Origin: Deltaproteobacteria bacterium UBA2221
GTDB lineage: Bacteria > Desulfobacterota > Syntrophorhabdia > Syntrophorhabdales > WCHB1-27
DNA: 64,000 bases
NCBI GenBank assembly: GCA_002328485.1
Contig: DCUF01000070.1
Coordinates: 47,114-111,113, forward strand
Direction of reading: 5' to 3'
Shown here: positions 17,585-27,137 of the stretch, in pieces
How positions within the stretch are numbered: the stretch's first letter is position 1
How the letters are laid out: every line of letters begins with the position of its first letter
Notes under the pieces: model-generated
What the model saw: only the letters and a program-made list of their open reading frames with translations
Told to the model about the DNA's origin: nothing
Databases searched by the model: none
Translations under genes and position numbers: made by a program

Positions 17585-17716
17585 TGTCACCCCAAAGGAT
17601 CTATGATAATTGGCGAAACGCCGATTTGTCAATAAAATTATTGGGAATCCGATGCCTCGAAAGCCACTGCATAGATTACCGGGGCAAACACAACGCAGAG
17701 ATCCAAAGGCATCACG

Positions 17717-18646
17717 CTATTTCGTGGCAACATAGTAAAGAACTCCATCCACAACATGTTCCTTTACCCTTTTCTCACCCAGCAGCCTAATCAGTCCTTC
17801 ATCTGCCTGTGCTCGGGTGAGGCCTGTAACCCTGGCCACATCATCAGGGGTCAGAGATCTGCGCTTGAGAATGGCAAGAATCGACTCTTCCCAGTTCTCC
17901 TCTTGGGAAGACCGTACATGATCCTTCCTGAAGCCGCAGATTATCTCAGCGGTGGAACCAAAGAAATCCTGTATCTCCGACAGTCGCTCCTCGCTGATCC
18001 CCTCAGCAGCCGCTTCGCACGGGGGGCGGACCACCGTATTGAGGTGGATCTTGTCAACACCGATTGAAGTAACAACTTCCTTTAATACTTCGAGATGTTG
18101 CGATGTATCGTTAATGTTTTTGATTAACATTATCTCGAGCCATATCTGACCGCGATATTCGGCCCTCAGGGCTCTTAACCCCTCAATCATAGAAATGAGG
18201 CTCACAGACCCCGCAGGCCTGTTGATTCGAACAAAGGCGTCTTCGGTAACTGCGTCCAGGGAGGGCATCAAAACATCAGCCTCTGCCAAATCCTTCCTCA
18301 CATCCGGCCGATCAAGGAGAGACCCGTTGGTAATGACAGCTATCGGAGTGGACATGCGTTTTTTAAGTGCTCTGATGATTGACCCGAGGTCTTTATTGAG
18401 CGTCGGTTCTCCCGACCCCGAAAAGGTCACAAAGTCGATGGGTTGCCTGCTATGAATATGCCCAATAACTTCATCAATTACATCATTTGGGTCAACAAAA
18501 CTTGAACGGAGGACCGTCTTTTCCGTGGTCCTGCCAACCTGGCAATAAATGCAGTCAAAGGTGCAGTACTTTCGCGGAATAATATCCACGCCCAGTGAAA
18601 ACCCCAGCCGTCTAGACGGCACTGGGCCAAAAACATAACGGCTCAT
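17717..18646 (-). CDS. radical SAM protein (COG0731-like) with C-terminal winged helix
   Basis: The cluster motif CTFDCIYCQ (CxxxCxxC) lies at about residues 28-36, preceded by YVFGPVPSRRLGFSLGVDIIPRK, and followed by FSGSGEPTL, typical of this family. The last ~65 residues (ILKRRSLTPDDVARVTGLTRAQADEGLIRLLGEKRVKE) look like a winged helix. The ATG at 18646 matches homologous starts. The family is widespread, and its substrate is unknown to me. It is not close enough to the LUD gene to be surely co-transcribed. Confidence 0.85.
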   Translation of the reverse strand: MSRYVFGPVPSRRLGFSLGVDIIPRKYCTFDCIYCQVGRTTEKTVLRSSFVDPNDVIDEVIGHIHSRQPIDFVTFSGSGEPTLNKDLGSIIRALKKRMSTPIAVITNGSLLDRPDVRKDLAEADVLMPSLDAVTEDAFVRINRPAGSVSLISMIEGLRALRAEYRGQIWLEIMLIKNINDTSQHLEVLKEVVTSIGVDKIHLNTVVRPPCEAAAEGISEERLSEIQDFFGSTAEIICGFRKDHVRSSQEENWEESILAILKRRSLTPDDVARVTGLTRAQADEGLIRLLGEKRVKEHVVDGVLYYVATK

Positions 18647-18704
18647 GGGAATAATGATAGACAATTTTGTAAGCAAATGGAAGGGAACGAGAGTTACCTT
18701 GATG

Positions 18705-18734
18705 TTGACTTTTGCTGATTAATGCATTTAAAAT
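18705..18734 (+). promoter_or_regulatory. sigma-70 promoter for tRNA-Val
   Basis: TTGACT (-35) and TAAAAT (-10) separated by 18 nt; the start would be near 18741, just before the mature tRNA at 18745. yebC follows at 18844 and may be served by read-through. Confidence 0.65.
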
Positions 18735-18744
18735 AACCTTCGAC

Positions 18745-18821
18745 GGGCGGTTAGCTCAGAAGGCTAGAGTGCCGGTCTCACATACCGGAGGTCGAAGGTT
18801 CGATTCCTTTACCGCCCACCA
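18745..18821 (+). tRNA. tRNA-Val (anticodon CAC)
   Basis: Cloverleaf read by eye: acceptor arms GGGCGGT and ACCGCCC, D-arm TTAGCTCAGAAGGCTAGAG, anticodon stem CCGGT/ACCGG with loop CTCACAT (anticodon CAC, reading GUG), T-arm AAGGTTCGATTCCTT, and an encoded CCA end. Length 77 nt. Confidence 0.93.
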
Positions 18822-18843
18822 TTCTTGAACTCGGGGGAAATCA

Positions 18844-19596
18844 ATGTCAGGCCACAGCAAATGGAGTACTATCAAACACAAGAAAGGTGCTGCGGACGCG
18901 AAAAGGGGTAAAATCTTCACGAAGCTTATCAAGGAGATAACCACAGCTGCCCGCATCAGTGGCAGTGACATTGAGGCAAATCCCAGACTAAGAGTTGCTG
19001 TCCTGAAGGCTAAAGCCGAGAACATGACAAAAGAAAATATTGAGCGGGCCATCAAGAGAGGATCAAGTGCCCTTGAGGGCGGAGAGGCATACGAGGAACA
19101 CGTCTATGAGGGCTATGGACCGGGTGGTGTAGCGGTTCTTGTAGAGACCTTAACCGATAACACTAAGCGAACCACCGCAGAGGTTCGTCACATATTTTCA
19201 CGGTATAATGGAAACATGGCGGAGGCCGGTAGTGTATCGTGGCTTTTCCAGAAAAAGGGTTATATCTCCTTCGAAAAAGCCACCGTCGACGAGGACAAGA
19301 TCATGGAATTGGCCCTTGACGCCGGGGCCGAAGACGTGAAAGAAGATGACGGAATCATCGAAGTCTATACCGATATGGCCAGCTTTGATAAGGTGAGGAA
19401 AGCCTTTGAGGAAAACGGCTTGAAGTACGAGGAGGCCGAACTTACCATGATCCCTCAAACCTCAGTGAAGCTTGAAGGCAAACACGCAGAGACTATGCTC
19501 AAGTTGATGGAAGCGCTCGAGGATTCGGATGACGTTCAGAAGGTGAACGCCAATTTCGATATCTCAACCGATGAGATGGAGCGGCTGAGTCAGTAG
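18844..19596 (+). CDS. yebC: YebC/PmpR (TACO1) family protein
   Basis: Strong match from the first residues, [22 protein letters not shown], through [28 protein letters not shown] and [19 protein letters not shown]. 250 residues is standard. The family is described both as a transcriptional regulator and as a factor relieving ribosome stalling at proline stretches. It lies just after tRNA-Val and converges on ruvB; yebC next to ruvCAB is a common arrangement. Confidence 0.96.
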   Translation: MSGHSKWSTIKHKKGAADAKRGKIFTKLIKEITTAARISGSDIEANPRLRVAVLKAKAENMTKENIERAIKRGSSALEGGEAYEEHVYEGYGPGGVAVLVETLTDNTKRTTAEVRHIFSRYNGNMAEAGSVSWLFQKKGYISFEKATVDEDKIMELALDAGAEDVKEDDGIIEVYTDMASFDKVRKAFEENGLKYEEAELTMIPQTSVKLEGKHAETMLKLMEALEDSDDVQKVNANFDISTDEMERLSQ

Positions 19597-19642
19597 CGAA
19601 CGCCTTTTATAATCCCTTACATACCGTATTTTTCGTCTGCCT

Positions 19643-20683
19643 TTACACATCAAAAAGGGTTTTATTAACCTTCTTGTTGGTGTGATGGGGTACACCTAGA
19701 TGTTCAAAGGCCCTCTCAGTGGCCTTCCTTCCCTGTGAAGTCCTGATAACAAACCCTGTTTTCAGGAGATAGGGCTCAAGGACCTCCAACAGCACGTCCT
19801 GTTCAAGCTGCAACGTAGCAGCAAGAGCTTCGATGCCTACCGGTCCGCCCTTGTAGTTGATCATTATTGTCTTGAGAAGCCTCCGATCCGTCTCAGTGAG
19901 CCCAAATTCGTCCACCCCCTCGAGATTAAGGGCTTCGACCGCAACATCTCGCGCTATGGTGCCTTCGGCACGGACCTGAGCAAAATCCCGAACCCGTCTC
20001 AGTAGTCGATTAGCAACCCGCGGTGTCCCTCGAGACCTTCGCGCGATCTCATATGCGCCAGCGTGTTCGATAGGAATACTCAGAATTGCGGCGGACCGTT
20101 TGACGATGCGAACAAGGTCGTCGTCGTGGTAAAAATCTAGATCCCGGACGATCCCGAACCGTTCACGCAAGGGGGATGAAAGCAGCCCCGACCTGGTGGT
20201 AGCCCCGATCAGGGTAAAACGTTCTAGACGATATCGGTGTGTTCTCGCATGAACGCCCTTGTCAAATATGAAATCGACGGCAAAATCCTCCATGGCCGGG
20301 TACAGGAATTCCTCTACAACCTTAGGGATTCTGTGTATCTCGTCGATAAAGAAAACGTCCCCTTTTTCCATGTTGGTAAGAAGCCCCATCAAGTCTCCCC
20401 CTTTCTCCAGTGCAGGGCCAGAGGAGGTGATGAGACGTGTCCCCATTTCGTTTGCTATTATATGAGCCAAAGTGGTCTTACCAAGGCCGGGAGGGCCATT
20501 GAAGAGCAGGTGCTCAAGGGGCTCGTTCCTCATGAGAGCCGCTTCGATCGCGATTTTCAGTGTTTCTACAACCCGTTCCTGCCCGACATAATCAGGCAGA
20601 GACCGGGGGCGGAGACTAAGAATTTGTTCATCTTCTTCGCGGTCCAGAACCGAAGAAAGCCCCTCTGACTGTTCAACGATCAC
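19643..20683 (-). CDS. ruvB: Holliday junction branch-migration ATPase RuvB
   Basis: AAA+ motor of the RuvABC resolvasome. [15 protein letters not shown], Walker [13 protein letters not shown], Walker B/DEIH in [10 protein letters not shown], and sensor [18 protein letters not shown] are all present. The C-terminal winged helix ends in [21 protein letters not shown]. 346 residues is normal. It overlaps ruvA by 4 nt. Confidence 0.97.
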   Translation of the reverse strand: MIVEQSEGLSSVLDREEDEQILSLRPRSLPDYVGQERVVETLKIAIEAALMRNEPLEHLLFNGPPGLGKTTLAHIIANEMGTRLITSSGPALEKGGDLMGLLTNMEKGDVFFIDEIHRIPKVVEEFLYPAMEDFAVDFIFDKGVHARTHRYRLERFTLIGATTRSGLLSSPLRERFGIVRDLDFYHDDDLVRIVKRSAAILSIPIEHAGAYEIARRSRGTPRVANRLLRRVRDFAQVRAEGTIARDVAVEALNLEGVDEFGLTETDRRLLKTIMINYKGGPVGIEALAATLQLEQDVLLEVLEPYLLKTGFVIRTSQGRKATERAFEHLGVPHHTNKKVNKTLFDV

Positions 20684-21294
20684 TTTTTATACCCTCTATA
20701 GACCTCCTCGAACAGCTCCTCAGTAGAGCTAATCCCAGGATTCTTGCGCATAGCCTCTTGAATCATCTTCCGGGCTTCAAATATCTTATGTCCCAATTGA
20801 TTAACCATAACGTATTCGACTTCCTCAATGAAATCCTGAGCAGGACCGGATGCAGGTTCAGCTTCAGGAATCAGTGCATACTTGGCGACTTTGCCCTTGA
20901 GGGCCGCGATGATCTTTTCGGCTTTTCTTTCACCGATGCCCTTCAACTGCTTCAGACCTTTGACATCCTTTTCTTCTATGGAACGGGCAATATCTCTTAC
21001 CGGTTTGTCCAGGGCACGGATAGCGGCGAGGGGGCCGATATCCTCAACGGATATGAAGAGCTCAAAGAATTCCTTGTCCAATTCCTGCTTGAAGCCCACC
21101 AGCACCGGCTTGGGTTGCCTCTCCGTTTGGTTGTACGAGATGTGCAGGGATAACTGGTCTTCCAGCTTAGAGCCTCTTTTTATCTCGCTCATCACGTAGG
21201 CTGGAATCAGTACGTCGTACCCTACCCCACTGACGTAGAGAGTAACTTTGTCGGTGTGGACGCGTTTCAGTTTGCCCTCCAAATAGGAAATCAT
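20680..21294 (-). CDS. ruvA: Holliday junction DNA-binding protein RuvA
   Basis: N-terminal OB fold beginning [21 protein letters not shown], central helix-hairpin-helix pair ([20 protein letters not shown]) and a short C-terminal RuvB-contacting domain. 204 residues fits. The acidic-pin region is less typical but alignment is straightforward. ATGA-type overlap with ruvC and ruvB. Confidence 0.95.
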   Translation of the reverse strand: MISYLEGKLKRVHTDKVTLYVSGVGYDVLIPAYVMSEIKRGSKLEDQLSLHISYNQTERQPKPVLVGFKQELDKEFFELFISVEDIGPLAAIRALDKPVRDIARSIEEKDVKGLKQLKGIGERKAEKIIAALKGKVAKYALIPEAEPASGPAQDFIEEVEYVMVNQLGHKIFEARKMIQEAMRKNPGISSTEELFEEVYRGYKK

Positions 21295-21779
21295 TTGGTG
21301 ATCCCCAGCGAACCTTTTCGGTAGTAGGCCGTGAGAGCAACTGCTAAGGCGTCGGCCGCGTGAAAGGATGAAATGTTGTTTATGTGCAGGGCTCGCTCAA
21401 CGGCGGCCTTGATTTGGTTCTTTGTGGCGCCGCCCGAACCGACCAGGCAGTTCTTGATCTCTCGCGGGCTCACTTCAAAAACGGGAAGATCGTGTTGAAA
21501 CATCGTCAAGTATATTACACCGATTACGCCGCCCAGCACAATCCCGGCTTTCGGATACTTGACGAGGGAGAAGGCGTTTTCGATGGCCACAAAGTCAGGC
21601 TTCAACTTGCCAACCAAAACAGTGAGATCGGAATGAATCTGGAAAAGCCGCTTGGGTACCGGCTCGCTGGGAGGAGTTTTGATCGCTCCGATGCTGTGGA
21701 GCGCAGGCACGCGGGCATCGCAGGAAATGGCGCCGTATCCTGTGCTGGCCAACCCAGGGTCCAAGCCAAGTATGATCAT
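21291..21779 (-). CDS. ruvC: Holliday junction endonuclease RuvC
   Basis: RNase H-fold resolvase. Catalytic acidic residues are visible as Asp7 in IILGLDPGLASTGYG, Glu in FVAIENAF (~66), and Asp in HAADALAVAL (~142). 162 residues is normal. It follows rodZ by 45 nt and is coupled to ruvA by an overlap. Confidence 0.95.
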   Translation of the reverse strand: MIILGLDPGLASTGYGAISCDARVPALHSIGAIKTPPSEPVPKRLFQIHSDLTVLVGKLKPDFVAIENAFSLVKYPKAGIVLGGVIGVIYLTMFQHDLPVFEVSPREIKNCLVGSGGATKNQIKAAVERALHINNISSFHAADALAVALTAYYRKGSLGITK

Positions 21780-21824
21780 GAGGGGGAAATGGGAGGTTGA
21801 TCGGTATGAAGTGCCAGCAATGTC

Positions 21825-22565
21825 CTAAGGAAGTCTCACTCGCCTCACTTCGCCTTTCTCTCCCTCAAATCCAACGTTCTGGCCGTTGTAGAAGAGGGTA
21901 ACCCCACCCGCATTACCGATCAGGAGGTCAAACCCCTCTTTGGCGTTGAAAGCGACCATTTCCTCAGGATTGAGCATGAACTCCTTTTTTTCGGTCTCGT
22001 CGATCACGATTCGAATCCAGGTCCTGTCCCTGCATGCGACGACCAGCTTCTTCGAGTCAAGCACGGTAGGAGCGGAATGTTCAGTCGACTTTGTACTTGT
22101 CTGGTATGCGGCATTGGAGACCGCATAGGTCCCTGCAGGTGAGGGGGGTGAAGTCCGGCGCTCGATGGTCTGATAAGCAAAGATTACGAGCAAAACGGCA
22201 AGGCTCGCGCCATAGACCACAAAACGTCTTCTCGGGTATATCTCGCGCAGTTTTTCGGTAAGATGTCTCGCGGATGATTGATTGCCCTTGTCCTCAATGG
22301 GCTCGGAACTAACTATTGTTTCGGGCTTATCCTCGACCCGCATTGCCTCGGCAAGCCTGTCGGCAACATCAAGATACGAGGCATATTGATTGAGGTATCC
22401 CTTTACATAGACCTGGTGGGGCAGTTTTTCCCAGTTCCCACTCTCGAGCGCATCTATAATAGATTTTCTGAGATAAAGAATATTGGAGACATCCTCCACC
22501 TTCAGACCTTTTGCTTCTCGCGTCTCCTTTAAAAGTTGGCCAATTGTTAGAAGATCAAGGGACAT
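21825..22565 (-). CDS. rodZ: RodZ-like helix-turn-helix membrane protein
   Basis: N-terminal Xre/HTH_25 domain (TIGQLLKETREAKGLKVEDVSNIL ... PHQVYVKGYLNQYASYLDV), a single membrane helix (about 113-130), a Ser/Thr/Pro linker, and a C-terminal DUF4115 beta domain (DRTWIRIVIDETEKKEFMLNPEE). 246 residues, type-II topology as in RodZ, which links MreB to the envelope. Upstream lies a good sigma-70 promoter; downstream are ruvCAB. Confidence 0.87.
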   Translation of the reverse strand: MSLDLLTIGQLLKETREAKGLKVEDVSNILYLRKSIIDALESGNWEKLPHQVYVKGYLNQYASYLDVADRLAEAMRVEDKPETIVSSEPIEDKGNQSSARHLTEKLREIYPRRRFVVYGASLAVLLVIFAYQTIERRTSPPSPAGTYAVSNAAYQTSTKSTEHSAPTVLDSKKLVVACRDRTWIRIVIDETEKKEFMLNPEEMVAFNAKEGFDLLIGNAGGVTLFYNGQNVGFEGEKGEVRRVRLP

Positions 22566-22610
22566 TGTCCTCTCCTGTACGATTTCTGACCTGCCGGCCT
22601 CATTTCCTCT

Positions 22611-22638
22611 ATTATAAAAGGTCGCGGTTCGTTTTCAA
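22611..22638 (-). promoter_or_regulatory. sigma-70 promoter for rodZ-ruvCAB
   Basis: On the minus strand TTGAAA (22638-22633), a 16-nt spacer and TATAAT (22616-22611). The start would be near 22604, leaving a leader of about 40 nt to the rodZ ATG at 22565. Confidence 0.6.
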
Positions 22639-22783
22639 ACAAATAATTCTTATCTCGGACGTCGCTGCCCTGTTCGGCAGACCCGACTCTACCAACCCTC
22701 CGCCAGACTGCTTACCCCTCATGCTTCCTTTCACAGAGCCTATCGCCATTCACGCCCCATTCTAAAGAATTCAAAAAGCCGTG

Positions 22784-23542
22784 TCAAAGCCCCGCCGCCT
22801 GGTGACCTTCTTTTTGACCGGTTTCAACCCCGGGCGTCCCGGTCTGCGCTGATTTCACGATGATCATCTCGATCCGACGGTTCAGCCCACGGTTTGTTGT
22901 GCTATCATTGGGTGCGATCGGTCTGTATTCTGCATATCCAGCCGCCGATATCTTGTCGGGTGGGAACTTATGTTGCTCGATGAAATATCGTACCACCTCG
23001 GTGGCACGCATGACTGAAAGCTCCCAGTTGGACCTGAACTCGACAGTGCGAATCGGCACATTGTCCGTATGCCCTTCCACCCTCAGATGGCTGTTCATGC
23101 CTTTGATCGTCGGAACGATAGCGTCCAGAGCCTTTTTTGCCTGGTCGCTAAGATTTGCCCTGCCCTCATCAAAGAAGGCTTTTTCCATGGCCCTCACGAC
23201 AATTCCACGATCATCTGCAAAGACCGATATTCGACCCTTTGCCTGTTCATCGACACCTCTGATCTGACGCTCCAGTTCACGCACGCCCGACCCGTCGCCA
23301 CCTTTAAAAGAGAGTTCGGTCGGGGTTTTTCCGAGGACTGACCCCTTTCCTGCAACTCCTATGCCCCCGGTGAAAACTGCCTTCAGATGACCAGAGACCT
23401 CCTGATATTTTTGGGCGTCTTGTTTGGACATGGTATACATGAGGATAAAGAAGGCAAGGAGGAGCGTGATCAGGTCCGCATAGGTGATGAGCCACCGCTC
23501 CCCATTTTCGTGTTCTTCCTCGCGTTTCTTCTTGCGCATCAT
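22784..23542 (-). CDS. motB: flagellar stator protein MotB
   Basis: Short cytoplasmic N-terminus, one membrane helix containing the proton-binding Asp (WLITYADLITLLLAFFILMYTMS), a plug region, and a C-terminal OmpA-like peptidoglycan-binding domain (RVEGHTDNVPI ... NWELSVMRATEVVRYFI ... NRGLNRRIEMIIV). 252 residues. Overlaps motA by 4 nt. It is the last gene of the flagellin-side motility unit. Confidence 0.95.
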   Translation of the reverse strand: MMRKKKREEEHENGERWLITYADLITLLLAFFILMYTMSKQDAQKYQEVSGHLKAVFTGGIGVAGKGSVLGKTPTELSFKGGDGSGVRELERQIRGVDEQAKGRISVFADDRGIVVRAMEKAFFDEGRANLSDQAKKALDAIVPTIKGMNSHLRVEGHTDNVPIRTVEFRSNWELSVMRATEVVRYFIEQHKFPPDKISAAGYAEYRPIAPNDSTTNRGLNRRIEMIIVKSAQTGTPGVETGQKEGHQAAGL

Positions 23543-24303
23543 TCTTCCTCTGTCCTCATATGAGGGACCAGAAAGGAAAGGAGCTTCATTCTGATCACCC
23601 GGGGATTGTCCCCCATGGCCAGGGAGAGAACCCCTTCCGTGATAATCTCGAGACAGAGCGATTCATCTTGGTGCTTGGCTTTGAGCTTATCGCCTATAGG
23701 CAGGTACACGAGATTGGCCAACGCGACCCCCCACAGGGTAGCGATAAATGCCGCCGCTATGGCGGAAGCTATATTTGAGCTGTTTTCAAGATTACCCAAG
23801 GCGTGGATGAGGCCAAGAACGGTCCCCATGATGCCCAGCGTCGGGGAAAATCCACCCATCTTCTGAAAGAATGTCGCACCGGCCTTATGTCTCTCCTCCA
23901 TATAGGATATTTCAATCTCCAGGATCTCCTTGATTTTGTTGGTCTCGAAGCCGTCGATTGCGAGCTGGATGGCTTTCTTCAGGAATGGGTCATCTATGTT
24001 GCTTAGCTCTTTTTCAAGACTGAGGAGACCATTTTTCCTTGCTTTCTGGGCGAGATCATAGATGAGGTCTATCAGTTCCGGCGGATTCAGCTTCTTTTCG
24101 AAGAGGGCGATCTTGAAAACGGCGGGCAGGGCCTTCAACTGTGACATAGAGGTGGTAATGACACATGCCCCCAGGGTGCCGACGATCACGAGGGTCATCG
24201 CCGGGATCTGGATCAAGGCCCCGAGATGCCCCCCTTCCATCAGAAAGGAGCCCAACAAGGCCCCTATCCCCAGCGTCAACCCCAAGAGTGTCGCAATATC
24301 CAT
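23539..24303 (-). CDS. motA: flagellar stator protein MotA
   Basis: Four membrane helices with the MotA/TolQ signature MEERHKAGATFFQKMGGFSPTLGIMGTVLGLI containing the conserved proline, and the cytoplasmic loop that meets FliG. 254 residues. Forms the ion channel with MotB; the upstream PilZ-like gene ends 3 nt before its start, so stator and c-di-GMP-related genes are co-transcribed. Confidence 0.95.
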   Translation of the reverse strand: MDIATLLGLTLGIGALLGSFLMEGGHLGALIQIPAMTLVIVGTLGACVITTSMSQLKALPAVFKIALFEKKLNPPELIDLIYDLAQKARKNGLLSLEKELSNIDDPFLKKAIQLAIDGFETNKIKEILEIEISYMEERHKAGATFFQKMGGFSPTLGIMGTVLGLIHALGNLENSSNIASAIAAAFIATLWGVALANLVYLPIGDKLKAKHQDESLCLEIITEGVLSLAMGDNPRVIRMKLLSFLVPHMRTEEE

Positions 24304-24306
24304 TAG

Positions 24307-24897
24307 TTACCCGTGATCGAGCGCTTTACGCAGCCTGATCTGCTCCCTCTCCTTGTCGAATATGTAGCTGACGAGTAAGTCCCGGTCCAAGTCATTGATG
24401 GTTCGGAACTTCAGGGCATTTTTCCAGCCAGTCATGTCATTTGCCGATGTTTCTTGGTGCCGTAGGGCCTCACATAATGTGTGGATTGTCGGGTAAGGGA
24501 AGATCGGCAGCATAACCTTCAGATGCAGAAGCGTTCCCGCAGCGAAAGGTGTGGGCATGACCAAGGATAGACCGGCGCCGCTGATCTCTATTTCCCCGTA
24601 CCAGGCAGTAAATAGTTTGGCCTGACCCATCCTCAGATCGTGAGAAGTCCGTGACAGCAGATCCAGTATTGCCGATAGCTTTCGATCTATGATCCTGAGA
24701 TAGGGGATCAGCGTTTCCTTGTCGTCTGCTCCTGTTCGGTCGTCCTCATAGGGAAGCTTGATCGAATTGGCTTCAAATACCTGGGAGGGCCTATACTTGA
24801 TCTCATGCTCTAACTCAGCAAACTCCTCTTTGTCGATCTCCCGAAACTCGATCTCCAGATGATCCTTTATCCTGAAAAACTGCCTTTTTTCTTTCAT
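24307..24897 (-). CDS. PilZ-like domain protein, likely YcgR-type motility brake
   Basis: Begins with KEKRQFFRIKDHLEIEF, resembling the RxxxR start of c-di-GMP-binding PilZ proteins, but here the arginines are arranged RQFFR only once. The second half has EISGAGLSLVMPTPFAAGTLLHLKVMLP (in place of D/NxSxxG) and ends INDLDRDLLVSYIFDKEREQIR, a common PilZ tail. A ~70-residue helical insertion separates them. It lies between an HD-GYP phosphodiesterase and motA, fitting a c-di-GMP-controlled stator effector. The second motif is degenerate, so binding is uncertain. Confidence 0.7.
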   Translation of the reverse strand: MKEKRQFFRIKDHLEIEFREIDKEEFAELEHEIKYRPSQVFEANSIKLPYEDDRTGADDKETLIPYLRIIDRKLSAILDLLSRTSHDLRMGQAKLFTAWYGEIEISGAGLSLVMPTPFAAGTLLHLKVMLPIFPYPTIHTLCEALRHQETSANDMTGWKNALKFRTINDLDRDLLVSYIFDKEREQIRLRKALDHG

Positions 24898-26363
24898 TCA
24901 GGTCTTGCCCCACTTGCCATAACTGACATAAAGGCCTCCGCCACAGGAGGGTCGAACTGTTTCCCGGAGCCGCGCTTTATCTCCTCCATCGCCTCCCCCA
25001 GGCTCAGGGCCTTTCGATAAGGTCTGTCTGATGTCATGGCATCGTAGGCATCGCACACCGCGATAATGCGGGAGCACAAAGGGATGGCAGCGGCCGCGAG
25101 CTGATCCGGATATCCCTTGCCGTCGAACCGCTCGTGATGATGGCGGATAATCTTCGCTTCCTCGGCGAGTATCTCAAACCGTTTCATTATCTCCTCGCCC
25201 ATAGCCGCATGGCCCTTCATCACCTCGTATTCTTTGTTGGTGAGGCTGCCTGGTTTCAAAAGGACCTCATCGGCTATCCCAATCTTTCCCAGGTCGTGAA
25301 TGGGGCTTACAATTCCCAGGACGCTCCTTTCATACTCGGAGATGTTCATGCGCTCTCCCAATTGGAGACACATCTCGGCCACTCGTTCGCAGTGCCCTTT
25401 TGTGTAGGAATCCCGCCGGTCAATGGCGATGATCAGCGATGACAAGGTGTCCAAAATACTGTTGTAAAGGCTTTCATAGAGCATTTTATTTTCGATCTTG
25501 ATGGCTGCCTTCTCGGCCACCAGTTTGAGGAGAAAGAGGTCATCGCTCGGGAAAACCCCCTTCCCTTTTCTCCCCTCGACCGCAATGTAACCCACCCGCT
25601 GGTCCTTTATGATGAGCGGCAGGAATACGGTGCCGTTGCGCGTGAGATATGTCATGGAGAGACCTGATTTAGGCACAAACTCATCGGATAGCACGAGACG
25701 ACGCTCATGGGGCTTGGTGCCGTTGTCCTTGTGCTCCAGCACAAGAATCAGTTCCTGACTGTCGTGACCGGCCAGATAGAATGCACAGGAGCGGGGGTTT
25801 AAGACCTCCCTCACCAACTGCAGCATCTTCTCATAGACATCTTCAGCAATGCTCAACCCGTTCAGGCTATTCGATATGTGGAACATGGTGCTCAGCTCCT
25901 CAATCTTCTTCTGGAGCTGCCGGTTCAACATCTCTATCTTCTTTTTGTCTTCGAGTTTGTCGAGGATGTCTTTCTTTTCGCGGAGAATCTCCCTTTCTCT
26001 CATCACTCGCATCATGACGATCAAGAGCTTGTCGAGATCGAAGGGCTTCACCAGAAAGTCCGAAGCCCCTTTTTTCATGGCATCGACCACGAAGTTGGGT
26101 TCCGGGTAGCCAGTGATCATGACGATGGCAATGGTTGGGTCGTGGGTCTTTATCGGGTCCAGCAGTGATATACCGTTCATGTCCGGAAGATTGATGTCTA
26201 CGACCGCGACATCTATCTCATTCTGGCGGAGAATCTGTAAGGCCTTATTGCCCGTATCAGCCTTAAGGACATGACAGGCATTCATCGTGAGGCAATCCGA
26301 AAGGAGCTCGGTGGTCTCAAAGCTGTCGTCAATTACCAGGACTGTGGAGCCGTCGAACATCAT
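24894..26363 (-). CDS. REC-GAF-HD-GYP response regulator (c-di-GMP phosphodiesterase)
   Basis: Receiver domain (residues ~5-120, phospho-acceptor in VAVVDINLPDMNG), coiled-coil linker (~130-160), GAF domain (~160-310) and HD-GYP domain (~315-480) with intact HDLGKIG, HHERFDGKGYPD and DAYDAMTSDRPYR motifs. Predicted to degrade c-di-GMP when phosphorylated. Overlaps both neighbours by 4 nt, placing it in one transcript with another receiver protein, the PilZ-like protein and motAB. Confidence 0.92.
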   Translation of the reverse strand: MMFDGSTVLVIDDSFETTELLSDCLTMNACHVLKADTGNKALQILRQNEIDVAVVDINLPDMNGISLLDPIKTHDPTIAIVMITGYPEPNFVVDAMKKGASDFLVKPFDLDKLLIVMMRVMREREILREKKDILDKLEDKKKIEMLNRQLQKKIEELSTMFHISNSLNGLSIAEDVYEKMLQLVREVLNPRSCAFYLAGHDSQELILVLEHKDNGTKPHERRLVLSDEFVPKSGLSMTYLTRNGTVFLPLIIKDQRVGYIAVEGRKGKGVFPSDDLFLLKLVAEKAAIKIENKMLYESLYNSILDTLSSLIIAIDRRDSYTKGHCERVAEMCLQLGERMNISEYERSVLGIVSPIHDLGKIGIADEVLLKPGSLTNKEYEVMKGHAAMGEEIMKRFEILAEEAKIIRHHHERFDGKGYPDQLAAAAIPLCSRIIAVCDAYDAMTSDRPYRKALSLGEAMEEIKRGSGKQFDPPVAEAFMSVMASGARPE

Positions 26364-26944
26364 AATATCTTCTTTAGAATCCTCTCTCGAAACCCGTCTA
26401 TCTCTTCATCTTTCAAAAGCCCCGCCTTTTTGAGCCGTGCCAGGTTCTCCAACTCCTTTGTGATCTTTTCCATGTAGGCGCTTGCCTGATCCAGCTTGTA
26501 TCGGTCGATCTCTTCGTGAAAGCCCTTGAGCTTTTGGAGCAACTCCCTGTTGGTCTTTTTTAATGTGATTTTGTCGCAGGCGTTCTTGACCGCCACACGA
26601 AGCTCATCCAGCTTAAAGGGCTTGACAATATAGTCGAAGGCCCCGATCCTCACGGCCTCTACGGCGCTCTCGAGGGTTGCGTAGCCGGTGACTATGATAA
26701 ACTCCACGAAATCGTCGAATTCTCTGACCTTCTGCACAAGATCAATGCCCGTCATTTCAGGCATATTCAGGTCTGTTATGATGAGATGGTAGCTCTGCTC
26801 TTTGTGCTTGTCGTATCCTTCCCGGCCGTTGACTGCCACATCCACCGTAAAGCCGTCGGTCTTTAGATAGTGCTCGAGCATCTCTCGGAGGATCTGATCA
26901 TCCTCGACTATCAGAAGTCTAGGCCGACCTTCACTTGGCTTCAT
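26360..26944 (-). CDS. single-receiver response regulator with SHOCT-like C-terminal helix pair
   Basis: CheY-like receiver (residues ~8-125) with acidic pocket EDD, phospho-acceptor Asp in LIITDLNMPEMTG, Thr in IIVTGYA and Lys in IVKPFK. A coiled coil follows (~130-165), and the last 30 residues (ENLARLKKAGLLKDEEIDGF) match the short SHOCT oligomerisation pattern. No DNA-binding or enzymatic domain is present. It is coupled by overlap to the HD-GYP gene and to a small upstream gene, so it may act on the same motility pathway. Confidence 0.85.
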   Translation of the reverse strand: MKPSEGRPRLLIVEDDQILREMLEHYLKTDGFTVDVAVNGREGYDKHKEQSYHLIITDLNMPEMTGIDLVQKVREFDDFVEFIIVTGYATLESAVEAVRIGAFDYIVKPFKLDELRVAVKNACDKITLKKTNRELLQKLKGFHEEIDRYKLDQASAYMEKITKELENLARLKKAGLLKDEEIDGFRERILKKIL

Positions 26945-27137
26945 GCTTCTTTAGTCTCTCCGTCATCTTTTCACCGATCCTCTCATAGACCATGCGCTTC
27001 ATCCCTTCCTCGGAAATCGTACTCTGATCCTCGGTTTCAAACTCCTCTGCCCCGGCATATACGGCATCGAGTTTTCCACGCATGTTCTTGACATAGTTCC
27101 GTATCACACTACTTATCTGGTAGTCAGAGATTGTCAT
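26931..27137 (-). CDS. small flagellar-cluster protein of unknown function
   Basis: 68 residues, charged and helical: starts MTISDYQISSVIRNYVKNMR and ends EEGMKRMVYERIGEKMTERL. The pattern recalls small proteins seen near flgM in Desulfovibrio and Geobacter (a DVU0524-like family), but I cannot confirm this. ATG at 27137 has GGGAG about 10 nt upstream. It overlaps the response regulator gene by 14 nt, which supports expression. Confidence 0.6.
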   Translation of the reverse strand: MTISDYQISSVIRNYVKNMRGKLDAVYAGAEEFETEDQSTISEEGMKRMVYERIGEKMTERLKKHEAK

